Source: Campanula takesimana
Lineage: Eukaryota > Streptophyta > Magnoliopsida > Asterales > Campanulaceae
Length of the DNA stretch: 64,000 nucleotides
Direction of reading: 5' to 3'
Assembly: GCA_026119855.1 (NCBI GenBank)
Contig: JAOWBW010000322.1
Coordinates: forward strand, 744,001 to 808,000
Shown: one piece after another, positions 22,401-33,377 of the stretch
Position numbering within the stretch: position 1 is the stretch's first letter
Layout: each line of letters opens with the position of its first letter
The notes under the pieces: model-generated
Told to the model about the DNA's origin: nothing
What the model saw: the letters and a program-made list of their open reading frames with translations, nothing else
Databases searched by the model: none
Translations under genes and position numbers: made by a program

Positions 22401-23517
22401 TGACTTGCCTGTTCTCAAAGAAATATGATTCTTCACCTAACCAAGTTGACAAAGCTTCATAAGCACTGGTGGCATTCTTGTATATCTGTCAAATAAAAAA
22501 TAACTCTGTATTTAAAAGACATGTTCACGAGCAAGAAGAAAAAAGGCAGAACAGATATATACACTTCTTCCCACCCACCCACCACCACCACCACCACCAA
22601 AAAAATTCACATTGCAGGTATACCATTTTGTTCCTTTTTTATACGCCCAAGTCAGAAAGGAAAACTTTCAAAACACTCATGAAGTTGTTTTCAGGCAAGT
22701 GCAAAGCTCTAGGACAAGCTTCTTACACCAAGGAGAAAGTTACCTCTCTTTCTATTCTCTCTGCATTATCTTTTGTCATTCCAACCCGTTGTGCTGCAGT
22801 ACGTTTTTGCAGGGACATCAGAATCTTTCCTATTGGCCAGGGAAGATCAGAATAGTAAATATTATGTACTGGACTTCCATCTGACATCAGCCAGAGTTCG
22901 TACATGATTGCATCTTTGAGACATGAATTAACCATTGCCTTCATTGATATCCATTCTGGCTTAGAACGAACTTCCATATCCAAATCAACAACGCCATCTT
23001 CCTTTAGACTCTCAATGACCCCGCCCTTTTCGTTGTTGTAGGCCACATAAGTACCAGACTCGATATACGGAATTTGATCTGCACATAACAAACAAACAAG
23101 GAAAATAAGGAATCCGGAATGATCTGATGAACAAGCTAAATACAACAACCGTGTCACTAAAAATGCAAAAAAAATCCAAGTTTACTTAGTTTGCTTAATG
23201 AATAAATTGACATTGTCATCAATAATAAAACTAGTACCAGACCAAGTGAAATCTACTAAACATACAATTTCATTGCAATTAAAAAAAAAAATCAACAATC
23301 TCGTCTGGTCCACCGTGAATAATCAATTGAAAAACATATACAAATAAAATAAAATACCTGAATCAGGGAAAGTGAGATTGTAGTCAAAATCAAAAGGAAT
23401 TTGAGCGAATTTGAGATAACAGTAAACAGGCAAGCAAGCAGGGCAGGCTGTTGGAAGGTTAAAACAAGGTTTTCTAATCACAAGTGTTAGTTTCCCTCTC
23501 CGGTTCACTTCCTCCAT
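16453..23517 (-). CDS. MTX1: Metaxin, mitochondrial outer-membrane import protein (six exons)
   Basis: Plant metaxin, a GST-like protein of the mitochondrial outer membrane linked to import and beta-barrel assembly. Exons (minus strand): 23517-23358, 23078-22744, 22485-22409, 22275-22215, 17350-17185, 16631-16453; lengths 160, 335, 77, 61, 166 and 179 join in frame to 978 bases, 325 amino acids. Diagnostic blocks: PTACPACLPVYCYLKFAQIP, YVAYNNEKGGVIESLKEDG, IYYSDLPWPIGK, RPTSLDAIFLGQALI, SVLRSKLLDHGNLVRYA, and KPKSKPKKERTEQEK before a C-terminal hydrophobic segment (YFLVTQLVAVLVYLSLF) and an acidic tail. The length fits the family (Arabidopsis about 315). All introns are GT-AG except intron 3, which uses a GC donor (AG|GCAAGT). 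Intron 4 is 4.86 kb because of a copia insertion. The coding sequence looks intact. Confidence 0.93.
17694..20755 (-). mobile_element. Gag-only Ty1/copia element in metaxin intron 4
   Basis: LTRs of 537-538 bp at 17694-18230 and 20218-20755, TGTTGGG...CCGACA, nearly identical; GTGAA duplicated at 17689-17693 and 20756-20760. Transcription sense is minus, the same as metaxin. The primer-binding site next to the 5' LTR (right) reads TGGTATCAAGAGC on the minus strand, matching initiator-Met tRNA use. Each LTR has a TATA box (17908-17914; 20431-20437). Internal DNA is only about 2 kb: gag and the first part of protease, no integrase, RT or RNase H. It depends on other elements for movement. Confidence 0.92.
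18592..20128 (-). pseudogene. Copia gag plus truncated, duplicated protease region
   Basis: From ATG 20128: gag (KFNGVNFTFWRTRVEDYL, then SLPDSWEVTVTTIS), a zinc knuckle CYNCGTKGHISYEC at about residue 215, then WVLDSEASCYAS. Copia proteases have D-S/T-G here; this one has DSE, so catalysis is doubtful. A 323-bp stretch is present twice in tandem (18728-19050 and 19051-19373); the copies differ by one C in a C-run (after ACATC), which shifts the frame, so the first frame ends at 19232 and the second copy reads on to 18592. Nothing of the remaining pol is present. Confidence 0.85.
21246..21482. mobile_element. Stowaway-like MITE in metaxin intron 4
   Basis: TA-flanked. The left CTCCCTCCGTCCCAAATTAA is matched by the inverse of the right TTAAAGCGGGACAGAGGGAG; a second copy of the right-end motif (CTTAAATTGGGACAGAC) lies 35 bp inside. 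It carries the GTGAGTATGAAAAGT interior also seen near 2,600 and 3,330. Confidence 0.8.
21609..21632. repeat. (TA)n microsatellite in metaxin intron 4
   Basis: About twelve uninterrupted TA units. Confidence 0.9.
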
Positions 23518-23534
23518 GCTTTCCGGCGACTGTA

Positions 23535-23543
23535 AAACCCTAA
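23535..23543 (+). promoter_or_regulatory. Telo-box just upstream of metaxin
   Basis: AAACCCTAA, 18 bp before the metaxin ATG. Telo-boxes are frequent near the starts of plant genes for translation and mitochondrial biogenesis, which suits the product. Role here is inferred. Confidence 0.45.
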
Positions 23544-23934
23544 CAAATTGGGTTTAGTCAGAGGAGCCACCGATTTTGAGAGCTGTGTATACGACGGTCG
23601 TTTCGTATTGGAGAAGAATATTAAAATTAGTGCTCCCGGACCCTTACGGTGGCAAAGACACCTATTTCACCCCCTTTTGATTTAAATATGTCACCTTAGA
23701 GCCTTCATATAGTGAAAATAACAAATTTTGGCCCATAATAAATGTAACAATTTCTTCATTGTTCTGTGTCTTAATATAAATGTCGTGTTTATAAGTGAAG
23801 TAGTCCTAGTGAAGATTTATCATGATACAAGTAGTTTAGTATACGAACAAGCATAGTACATTTTTTAAGAATATTGATAAGTTAAATGAGATATTTCTTA
23901 ATTATATAACATAAAATTTTATAATACTATGTAT

Positions 23935-24184
23935 GTCTCAAAAAGTTTGTCACGTTTTGACTTTTTATGATCAACACAAATGAACTTTGATCAAATATTG
24001 ATGTCGATTTAATTATCTTGGTTTGTAATTGATAAATCATTAATGATTTACCAATAACAAGTCAATTACAATTTTTAGAAATCTCAGTAGGAAGATTAGA
24101 TCAAAACCAATACATTGTCAGAGTTAATATGTATTGACCATAAAAAATCAAAAGAAAATATATATTTTTTGAACAGAGTGAGTA
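23935..24184. mobile_element. Decayed MITE
   Basis: The left TACTATGTATGTCTCAAAAA and the right TTTTTTGAACAGAGTGAGTA are imperfect inverse copies; the interior ATCAACACAAATGAACTTTG is shared with about 11,965. The flanks 23,640-23,934 hold nothing recognisable. Confidence 0.5.
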
Positions 24185-24215
24185 TGTCAATATGAAATGT
24201 TTTAAGCACCTCAAT

Positions 24216-24946
24216 TAGGGGTGTAAATGGTTCAGTTTGGTTTGATCTCGGCTATTTTAGAGACCAAACCACTAGTCATCGGTTTGGGAAAATTACAGAC
24301 CGAACCAAACCACGAACAATTTCAAACCAAACTAAACCAAAGTGCCATGGTTTGGTTCAGTTTAGTTCAGACCGCGGTTCAGTAATGTGGTTCAGACTGT
24401 GATTTAGATCGTGATTCAGACCGTGGTCTAGAATATGGTTTAGATCGTGTTCAAACCACCATTCACACTGAGGTTCATATCACGATCCAAATCATGGTTT
24501 AGACTATGTTTAAAAGAGAAATTTCAGATAAAGGAGAATATTTAACGAATAAATAAGTTGAAGGAAGTGAACACACTATAGAACTTTGTTAACTACATGC
24601 CTCAATGAATATAACACTCGATGAAATGAACATTGAATAAGCTACAAAACGAGAGTTAAGAATGATATAATGTAATAAAGGTGAATGTTACTTTATATAC
24701 AACTGAATGAATAATATATGCGGTCTGACAGTTTGGTCTTATGGTTTGGTTTGATTGTCTGGTCTAACGGTTTGATTTGGTTTGGTTCGGCCTGGAAGGG
24801 TTAGACCACAAACCAAACCGAACTACGCGGTTTATCAATTTTTTAGATCGAACCGAACTACTTCTACTTAAAAACTGAACCAAAATGTATAATTTGGTTT
24901 TGTTCAGTCCCAAACCACAGTCTGAACCGAACCACTAACACCCCTA
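24216..24946. mobile_element. Non-autonomous hAT element with 8-bp target duplication
   Basis: ACCTCAAT lies outside both ends (24208-24215; 24947-24954), the length made by hAT transposases. The ends are TAGGGGTGT and its inverse ACACCCCTA. The 731-bp interior has no ORF but carries dozens of short words of the type GGTTTGGTT, AACCGAACCA and GGTTCAG in both orientations, dense near the ends, like the subterminal repeats that bind hAT transposases. Confidence 0.88.
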
Positions 24947-25156
24947 ACCTCAATCAGTTAAAAGCACACGTATAATCACATTTACTTGCATATTCTTATC
25001 ATCATGTCAAAAATGTAATATGTTTACTATTGCACCTTTTTTTTAACAAGTGTAATGTATATTTTTATATTCGCACCTTACAACTCATATTCTTCTCAAT
25101 TACTATTTGACACTGCACCTTTGATCTCAAATCTTTATTAGCCATGTTATTAGATC

Positions 25157-26819
25157 TGTTGGTCCCTAAAGGGCAACAAGGGTGAGAAAATCGCTAGAGG
25201 GGGGGTGAATAGCGTTTTGAAATTCTTTTTAAACCCTTTTGCAATTCAATGGCAGATGCGCACAACTCTTATTTTGGCTAAGTATAGCGCGCAGTAAGAG
25301 TGTGAAATGCACAGCGGAAATTTAAAGCAGCTCTGCGCAGGGTATACTGCGCAGAGATAAAAACGCACGCGCTAAGTATGAGGCTAAAGAGTGGCGCAAA
25401 AAGGATTCTAAGACAAATGAGCAATAATAATTACAACATCAAAGAGTAACAATCCGAAAGATCAAACAAAGCAGTTCATAAATAGTTAAGCAGGAAATAT
25501 GCAGTAATTATAATGAACACGCTATTTGGAGAGGTTCGATCGAAGAAAGATCTACATCCTCTACCAAGATGGTTAGTCTTGGATTTCTAATGAAGATCTT
25601 ATTATATGAGAGGGTATTACAAATTACAATATTTGAGCTCAATACTAACTCAAGATCTATTATCTATGAAGAACAAATCCTAGACTAAACCGGTGTATCT
25701 CAAGAAGTAAGATCAGAATGATCAAAGCTTCAAGAGGTGTGTGTCTGGCAGAAATTCTGGGCTCTATGAATATGAAAGATGAAGAGCACCAAGAATTCTG
25801 GTGATATAGGCTTTGTGATATGAGCAGGGGTTTTGAAGGTTTGAAGATCTTGAAGGCTGTTCTAAAGAATCTGGAAATACTAAGCAGCAGTCTTCAGATC
25901 TTCATGGTTTCTCAGTGAAGCATGAAACTCGAGCTCAGAAGCATAATGGCCAACAAGAGGGGCTTGATGAAAGGGCCGATGAATGGCGATCAAAAGGCCG
26001 ATCAGAGAAGGCAGCTTGGAAATGAAGATGAGCAGGCTATTTATAGCTAAGAGCTTGAATATAGCCGTTGGAGCTCTGAGCAAGGACAATGAGCTGGCAC
26101 AAAGTGATTGGCGCGCAGCTGTCCTTTATAGCCGTTGGGGCTCTGATCAAAGATGATGACCTGGCACAATATGATTGGTGCGCAGGTGATTTAGAGCCGT
26201 TGGAGACTGAGCATGAAGACCAAATTCAAATGCTTCTTCTAGAAGGTTGACAGCTGTCTTCACTTGAGATATTTCTTTGAAGCGTGTCTCCACCAATGGT
26301 TTTGCTGAGTGTGCTTATTTTGTCGTTTGTGCACACCTCAGCATTTTAATAAGCGTGCATCTTCTAAGCGTTTTCCAAGCTTTCTAGAATGTGAGATCAG
26401 GAGATGAGGAACTTGACCAAGGTTGTGTCCGCGCACAAAGGCATGCGCATTGCCGGCGCTCATGGATTCAGCGCATGAGCAGCATGCGCACCATGCTTGG
26501 TCACACAAAGATATCTTGAGAGTTTTAGGAAATAAGATCTTGAAAACTGAGCAGGGTCAAGGGCTGCGCAAGATATCTATGCGCAGTGGCGACCTGCGCA
26601 GAGAACATTCTGCGTAGTGAAATGAATCCAGCTTAGGAAATCTTTGATCTTTAAAGCTTCAAGTCCTATAATCTAAGCCTATACTATAAAAAGGACTTAG
26701 CTAAAAATTGAAGTTATAAACTTCTTTACATGAGGTCCTAAAGTCCATAAAAATACTCATAGGTGATGGTATCAATCAATTCTAACAAATGTAGGAGGGT
26801 TAAGTGATAAGCATACCCA
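25157..26819 (-). repeat. 3' LTR of the Sirevirus-like element
   Basis: On the plus strand it starts TGTTGGTCCCTAAAGGGCAA and ends near GCATACCCA, next to a pyrimidine tract TAATCTCCCCCTAAATG (a polypurine tract on the minus strand). A TATA box lies at 26039-26046 in minus sense. It has many TGCGCA-type words (25256-25400, 26110-26186, 26427-26615). Only one LTR is in the window, so the borders rest on the polypurine tract and TG/CA ends. Confidence 0.7.
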
Positions 26820-27367
26820 ATAATCTCCCCCTAAATGATTGATGCCATTACCTACTATAGTAAAGGCAATTCATTGTACTTGATAATAACATGTCCATAA
26901 AAATGTGAATGGTAAATCATGCCTCAAGTCAATGCACACACTAGCTAGTGCTATAGATTTCTAATCTATCCAAAAGATTAAAAAAACTTACAAGATAGAA
27001 ATATCATTCAGAGCATACAGATAATGTGAGATGAAGTTTTAAGTATGCGTTTAAACTGAATGTTTAAACATCATGCGTAGAAAACATGGGCAGTAAAGAT
27101 TATGCGCATGAGTTTAAGTAATAATGCATTCAATGTTCCACAAACGAATGGTTTGAATTGAACAAAGTTTTGTGAAAGCTTTATGATGCATTCTTCTCAT
27201 TAAAACTTTGAAGGATTGACTGTTACAGAGTACAAGTTTTAAAGAGGAAAAACAAAAGAGGTGCGCACAAAAACAAAAGCGCACAAAATAAAAGCGCATG
27301 AAACATACTGCGCAACAAGAATCAAAAAGTCAAAGAAAAAACTAGCAAAAATACTTACAAAGGAAAT

Positions 27368-30239
27368 CTAATCTATGTTGATCCGTTGCAGGGTTTCGCG
27401 CATCTCATTCTGAAGGCTGTTGAACTTGTTCATGAGTTCCACCTTTAAATTTTGAAATTTGTCCTGGAACTCAACAGCTTTACCAACATAAGTGTTCATT
27501 CCTCTGCGCATATCAGCATTGTCATCCACTAGCTCTCTGAATTTTGCTCTGCTGTCCGTCAGGATGGCAGTTTGCGTAGCTTCTAGTTTTGAGTCGGTAT
27601 GGAGGCGCTGAGTGTTGACGCTGGCTTGAATGTCTAGCATTGCGTAATCCATTTTGTCATTGAACGCAGAAGAAAAATCTGTCATGGACTTAGCAATGCA
27701 TCAACGCACTTCTTCAATATTATGCGCAGAGCCTCCTTGTTCAATATTCTCCATCTGAGCCTCCATCTGAGCTTGAAGATCATCAAATCCTCTAAGTAAC
27801 CCATCTTCTAGGGTTTTCTTGAGCTTTTTCAGAATGTCCCTGAGTTCACCATCAAGCGCTCCAAAGGTGCACACATTTTTGAGTTGTGCGCTGACAGTTT
27901 CGAGCTGGGCGCTGATGGTTCTCAGGGAGTCTAGGATAAGATGATCCCAAGTGATAGGAACTTTTTCTTGCGCAGGCTCAGATGAACTTGCCTTTGCCTC
28001 CGTCTTAGCACTCTCCGTGCTTTCTTTTGCCTCCCTTGCCTTTGCTTCCTCCTTGGCAGCTTTCTCCCCCTTAATGGTATCAATCTCCAAACGCTGCATA
28101 TCAAGACGATACAATAAAGCAGTTTGAGCAGTAAGGAGTTGATTTAGCTGCAGCTGCGTAGTGACTTGATTCGCTTGAACAGAATGCAAGCTTTGTACGT
28201 TCTGGCGCAGCTCAGCTGAAGAGGAAGGAGGAGTCTCAAGGGCTGAAGATGGTTGAACTGGAGAAAGATCACTGCTGTCAGTGGCTGCGGAACTAGTGTG
28301 GCGCTTCTTCACTCCTTTTGCGCTGCTGCGCACCTTCTGCTTGAGACGAGAAGAGATATGTGAGATATCAGCACTGAGGATAGCTTCTTGAGAGGCTTTG
28401 TGCATCTGCTCCCCCTCAACTGCAGCATCGTCTGAATCACCACGAAAATCAGCCTTGCGCTTCATTGTGGGTGGCTTTGAGGGAGAAGGAGATGGATTGC
28501 TGGTAGGATCAGCCTCTTTGAATGAAATCCCTTTGGTGGATTGAACCAAAGGAATATCCTTAAGCTTTTTGCCACTGGGCGGAGCAATGCCCTTCCCCTT
28601 GCGATTATACGCTTCTTCTGCGGTCTCTTGCGCAGCATCAGTTGTAGATCTTCCTGCACTCTTCTTGGACTTGGCCATAGGAATTGGACCTATCCAGGAT
28701 TCCTTGTTGGGAGCAGAATCAGACAGCCAGATTTCATAGTAATCAGCGTTACCAATCTCACTGCGCAAATTCTGGAGGTGTACTCTGGAGTAGTACTTTG
28801 CGTCGCAAGACTGCTTCTTGATTGACTTTTCTTCAACATAGGTGGCCAGTTCACCATAAGTCAATAAGAGTTTGGTTAGCAGTCTGCAGTGAGTTCGGTA
28901 TTTGGTCTTCCCTGCGTTCAGCTTCTTCTCATAGCTGGTCATTCCCTTCACAATCTCATTGAAGATAATCTGCGGCCAGTCGAGTTGATCTTCGTTGAAG
29001 ATGGCTGCGCAGTATTCCCACTGCTTAGAGATGAAATGTCCATTGTTTCCATTCTTGCAGTTGAGGGAATCTCCAATTAGGGTGCACAGGTGATACATCA
29101 CCTCACCAAATTCCTTTCTGTTGTACATTGGCCACTTCTTGTTGAGAGAAGGGATGCCAATGAGCTTCTGAACAAGCGCATTTTGATGAGCCTCATCATA
29201 GTTGACTGAAGAACTATCAACATTGAAGTTTAGGAGGCTGCGAATGTGATTGGGGTGAACCACTACATCACTGCTCTGAACGGTGGCCATGATCATTTCT
29301 GTTGTCTTGCCTTCAAGTTGTGCAGGAACAACTCTTGCTGTCTTGAAGAATTCATCTAACAGCGCAGGCACTATGAAGGATTTCTCAAGAGTGAATAAAG
29401 GAAGAATGCCGGAGGAGCTGAGAAGATGAAGGAGACGACGACCAATCGCATCTAAAGAGAGATCTGCCTGAATAAGTTCCCAACCCGGAATGAAGTAAAC
29501 GTGTCCCTGCGTAAAACAATAGATAGAATTAGACAACCTATTGCTTATGGAGCTGTGTGCATATGCAAGTAATGCAGATATACCTTGGCACAAGTTCCAT
29601 GAAAAAAAGAGTTTATGCGCAGAAAATAGGAAGAGGGTGCGCAGAAAAACTATGCGCAGGAAACTATGCGCAGAACACAAATACTTGGGGATAAAACAAT
29701 AGACCAAATAAAATAATAAGAAAGAATATATAAGAACATGAAGAACACCCAAGAACACCGAAAAACAAAAGTTGACAAAATTCAACAAAAAGTACATCGA
29801 AATGACGGCATGAACAGGACGAAGTCAACCATGTAAAAAGTATGGTCAACAACATTGAAACAAACCCAGAAATTTAGAAAAACGGTTCGTCAGCCAAGGA
29901 AGTTACGAAGCACAGAATTTGATGAAAAACATATGTAACGACCATTGATCATGAAATAAACTACATGAAAGAATAGATCAGGCAAATACGAACACAACAC
30001 AATGATCGATTTCAAAAATGATCAACAAATAAGGGAGAAATCGAAAAAGGGAGTCTAGAGACCTCCAAGAACAACAATGACGGAAAATAAGGAGTTATAG
30101 TGAAATATACCATGTCTTTGACGGTTGGATGCCTTGATTGTTGTTCTACTTCTTCTTCGTGAGAGTTCCCAGGATTGGAGTGCGAAGAAGAGTCAGATAT
30201 GATGATTTTGGGTTGAGTTTTGGTTTTCTTAGGCGCCAT
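27368..30239 (-). pseudogene. Third ORF of the Sirevirus-like element, two exons, one stop
   Basis: Exon 1 30239-30111 (43 codons, MAPKKTKTQPK..., acidic Ser-rich) ends in ATG|GTATAT; exon 2 starts at 29506 (GCAG|GGACAC) in the same phase with GHVYFIPGWELIQADLSL and runs to 27368. Together about 755 residues with one TGA at 27703-27701. The first half has a globular part (MYNRKEFGEVMYHLCTLIGD, YYEIWLSDSAPNKESWIGPI), then a basic/Ser-Pro linker, then long Glu/Lys/Gln heptads (coiled coil) to the end. Such ORFs after pol in Sireviruses are called env-like. With the intron removed I see no transmembrane segment; the hydrophobic run upstream of 29506 lies in the intron. Function unknown. Confidence 0.65.
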
Positions 30240-30542
30240 TGAAAAGGTTTTGAGAGAAAAGAGGTTGAGGTTGAAGATAAAGAACAGGAGATGAGAAATG
30301 AGGGTTTAGAGCAGAGGTTAGAAAGAGAGAGAATTTGGAGAGAAGATTTAAAGGGAAGAGAGAAGTAGAGAGAGAAACGGTTTAAGTAGGGAAGGAGATG
30401 TTAGGCGCACAATAGCTAAGAAATGTTTGAGTAAATGTGCAGTGGCGCAGGATAGCGATACCACGTGTCACAAAAGGGAACGCGCGTGCGCAGACCTATG
30501 CGCGCGTGTGCGTGTGAAGTCCTAAGCCGGTCACTGTCAAGT

Positions 30543-31523
30543 TGTAGATACCCCGGGGAACCACGGCTTGGCTAGAGCGCGTGTGTTATCCTAGGATGTC
30601 TAACTTGTTTTTAGAGTCGCCACTTATGTTTTGAGGAACATAAGAAAAACCTATAGATTGTAGCCTAAGTTTGATTACGAAAACAGAGATTCTTTGTTTT
30701 GAGGTTCGGGGGTTAGATTACGAGATGGGAAGTACCGAAACACCCATCTCGCCCAACTAAAGTTGGTCTTGCTTGATCAAAATCTACATGAATGAAAATG
30801 TTCTTCTTCTTCTTCTTTAAGTCATGAAAAGGGGGGGGATTTAAAATAGGATTTGGAATGTAGGAGATGACTCCTTAACCAACCTCAATGAGATGAGGTG
30901 ATCATTAGAGTCATGTCCCAAAATGATTTGGGTGATTGCACATTTGATTAAAGTAAAAGGAGAGAGAGGAGATGAAGTAGAAAAGAAAGGAAAAGATGGA
31001 CTTTTACCTACAATTTGAAGAACTTCAAATGTTGCTTAATGAGATCCTTGGAGAACCTTTAGAAAGTGATTTTTGTCTAGTTTTTGATCGGGTTTTTTCT
31101 ATGATTTTTCGATCCCTGAAAATGGAGGTAAAGAGAGGTTTTTATAGGTGAAAGAGGGGTGTTTTTGGTGCCAAAACTCAGTCACCAAGAAATCCTTCCC
31201 GGGCAAAATCCTGTAAATTGAGCAAGGGAGGGAATCCTGGCCAGAAATCTGTAACTGACGCCCAGAGGCGCGCGCTTCCTGCTTTGGGGGCGGGAGGCGC
31301 GCGCGCCTGGCTCCTCCTGTCGGAGGCGCGCGACTCAGAGAAGGCAATTTTGACAGAATGGACTAGAAAGTCAGCCCTGTCATTCAGTTTAGTCCCTGGA
31401 CTTAACGAAGTCATTCAGGAACTTAACGGAAGTGACAGAAACTAACGAGAAACACTTAAAATGGGGAGAAACACAAAATCAAATGTGCAATCGGGGTGAG
31501 CGGTCCAAGGCGGGGTGTCTACA
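30543..31523 (-). repeat. 3' LTR of the gypsy element
   Basis: TATA box in minus sense at 31139-31146. CpG-dense words (GAGGCGCGCGC, GGAGGCGCGCGCGCC, GGAGGCGCGCG) at 31266-31332, about 120-186 bp upstream of it. Confidence 0.92.
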
Positions 31524-31734
31524 GAGCCCCTCGGCGACGTGGATTGCAAAGCAAAACGCGTCGACGAAAGTTAAAAACACCCGCCGAGGACATCACCAAG
31601 AAAAGGCAAAGACTCACTGAAAGCAGGAATTTGAAATTGCGAGAGATAGTGGTGCGCTCCCTGTGTGAGCGGCTTTTGTTGATAGAGGGGGTGGCATGAT
31701 CCGTTAGGTGAACCTGTCGGCTGAATGTTTTTAA

Positions 31735-32810
31735 TGAGGCCGTTAGTGAACCTTTTGATGAATCCGTTAGTGAATCCCTTGGATGAGTCCGTTGGTGAAC
31801 CCTTGTTGACGAATACGTTAGTGAATCCATTGGATGAGTCCGTTGGTGAACCCTTGTTGACGAATCCGTTGGTGAATCCGTTTGATGAATCCGTTAGTGA
31901 ATCCCTTGGATGAGTCCGTTGGTGAACCCTTGTTGACGAATCCGTTGGTGAATCCGTTTGATGAATCCGTTAGTGAATCCCTTGGATGAGTCCGTTGGTG
32001 AACCCTTGTTGACGAATCCGTTGGTGAATCCGTTTGATGAATCCGTTAGTGAATCCCTTGGATGGGTCCGTTGGTGAACCCTTGTTGACGAATCCGTTGG
32101 TGAATCCGTTTGATGAATCCGTTAGTGAATCCCTTGGATGAGTCCGTTGGTGAACCCTTGTTGACGAATCCGTTGGTGAATCCGTTTGATGAATCCGTTA
32201 GTGAATCCCTTGGATGAGCCCGTTGGTGAACCCTTGTTGACGAATCCGTTGGTGAATCCGTTTGATGAATCCGTTAGTAAATCCCTTGGATGAGCCCGTT
32301 GGTGAACCCTTGTTGACGAATCCGTTGGTGAATCTGTTTGATGAATCCGTTAGTGAATCCCTTGGATGAGCCCGTTGGTGAACCCTTGTTGACGAATCCG
32401 TTGGTGAATCCGTTTGATGAATCCGTTAGTGAATCCCTCGGGTGAGTCCGTTGGTGAACCCTTGTTTGACGAATCCGTTAGTGAATCCGTTGATGAATCC
32501 GTTAGTGAATCCCTTGGATGAGCCCGTTGGTGAACCCTTGTTGACGAATCCGTTGGTGAATCCGTTTGATGGATCCGTTAGTGAATCCCTTGGATGAGCC
32601 CGTTGGTGAACCCTTGTTGACGAATCCGTTGGTGAATCCGTTTGATGAATCCATTAGTGAATCCCTCGGGTGAGTCCGTTGGTGAACCCTTGTTTGACGA
32701 ATCCGTTAGTGAATCCGTTTGATGAATCCGTTAGTGAATCCCTTGGATGAGTCCGTTGGCGAACCCTTGTTGACGAATCCGTTAGTGAATCCGTTTGATG
32801 AAATATTGCT
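31735..32810. repeat. 76-bp tandem array in the gypsy 3' region
   Basis: About fourteen copies of a 76-bp unit; the landmark GTTGGTGAAC recurs at 31842, 31918, 31994 and 32070, exactly 76 bp apart. Each unit is made of three ~25-bp sub-units of the form GAATCCGTTNGTGAATCC. Two units have an extra base (CCCTTGTTTGACG) and the first interval is 51 bp, one sub-unit shorter. Tat-type elements are known to hold hypervariable tandem repeats at this place, a recognised source of plant satellites. Confidence 0.92.
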
Positions 32811-33377
32811 TTGAAGTCTCGTGCCATTTGGAGTCACACTTGACTTTTTTGAATTGTGGGTACGGGCACAGTTGACTGCGACCAGAAAGATGTTCCTGCT
32901 GGGGATGAAATGTTGAGATTGACTCTTGAGGGGGTATGGCACCCGTGACAGAACTTAGGGAGTTCGGAATTTTGAAGAGGATAGCCTACTTTTGAGTGGG
33001 AGTTTCTATCCTACTTTCGATTTTTGACATGCCTTAAGGGCGGACCAGAAAAAGGTGTGCCCAACTGGGTGTCCGAGGATCGGGACAGTGTCTTGATTTA
33101 GGCTGGAGATCTCTGACAAGGCCCTTTTCTTGAAGTGATTTAGACCTGGGAGGCGCGCGCCTTCCTATGTAGGCTTGGGACGCGCGCGCACTTCAGACTG
33201 CTGGCGGGTGGCGCGCGCGTCTGGGAGGCGGAATTCCGGGCTTGACATTTGCTGACCAAAAGAGCCCCCAACAGCTATAATATCATCTTCTGTTCGACCA
33301 CTTGATTCTCACAGCTCCTTTCTGCCATTTTTGAACATCATATTATTGCTTAACTTCGCTTGTGATCAACATTTTCC

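Noticed and set aside
29507..29797. Hydrophobic N-terminus (MYFLLNFVNFCFSVFLGVLH) of the Sirevirus third ORF as a membrane anchor
   Set aside because: The stretch is better explained as T-rich intron between a good donor at 30110 and acceptor at 29507; the upstream exon joins in phase.
31735..32810. CRISPR-like regular repeats
   Set aside because: Units are contiguous without unique spacers, in a plant gypsy element; it is a tandem array.
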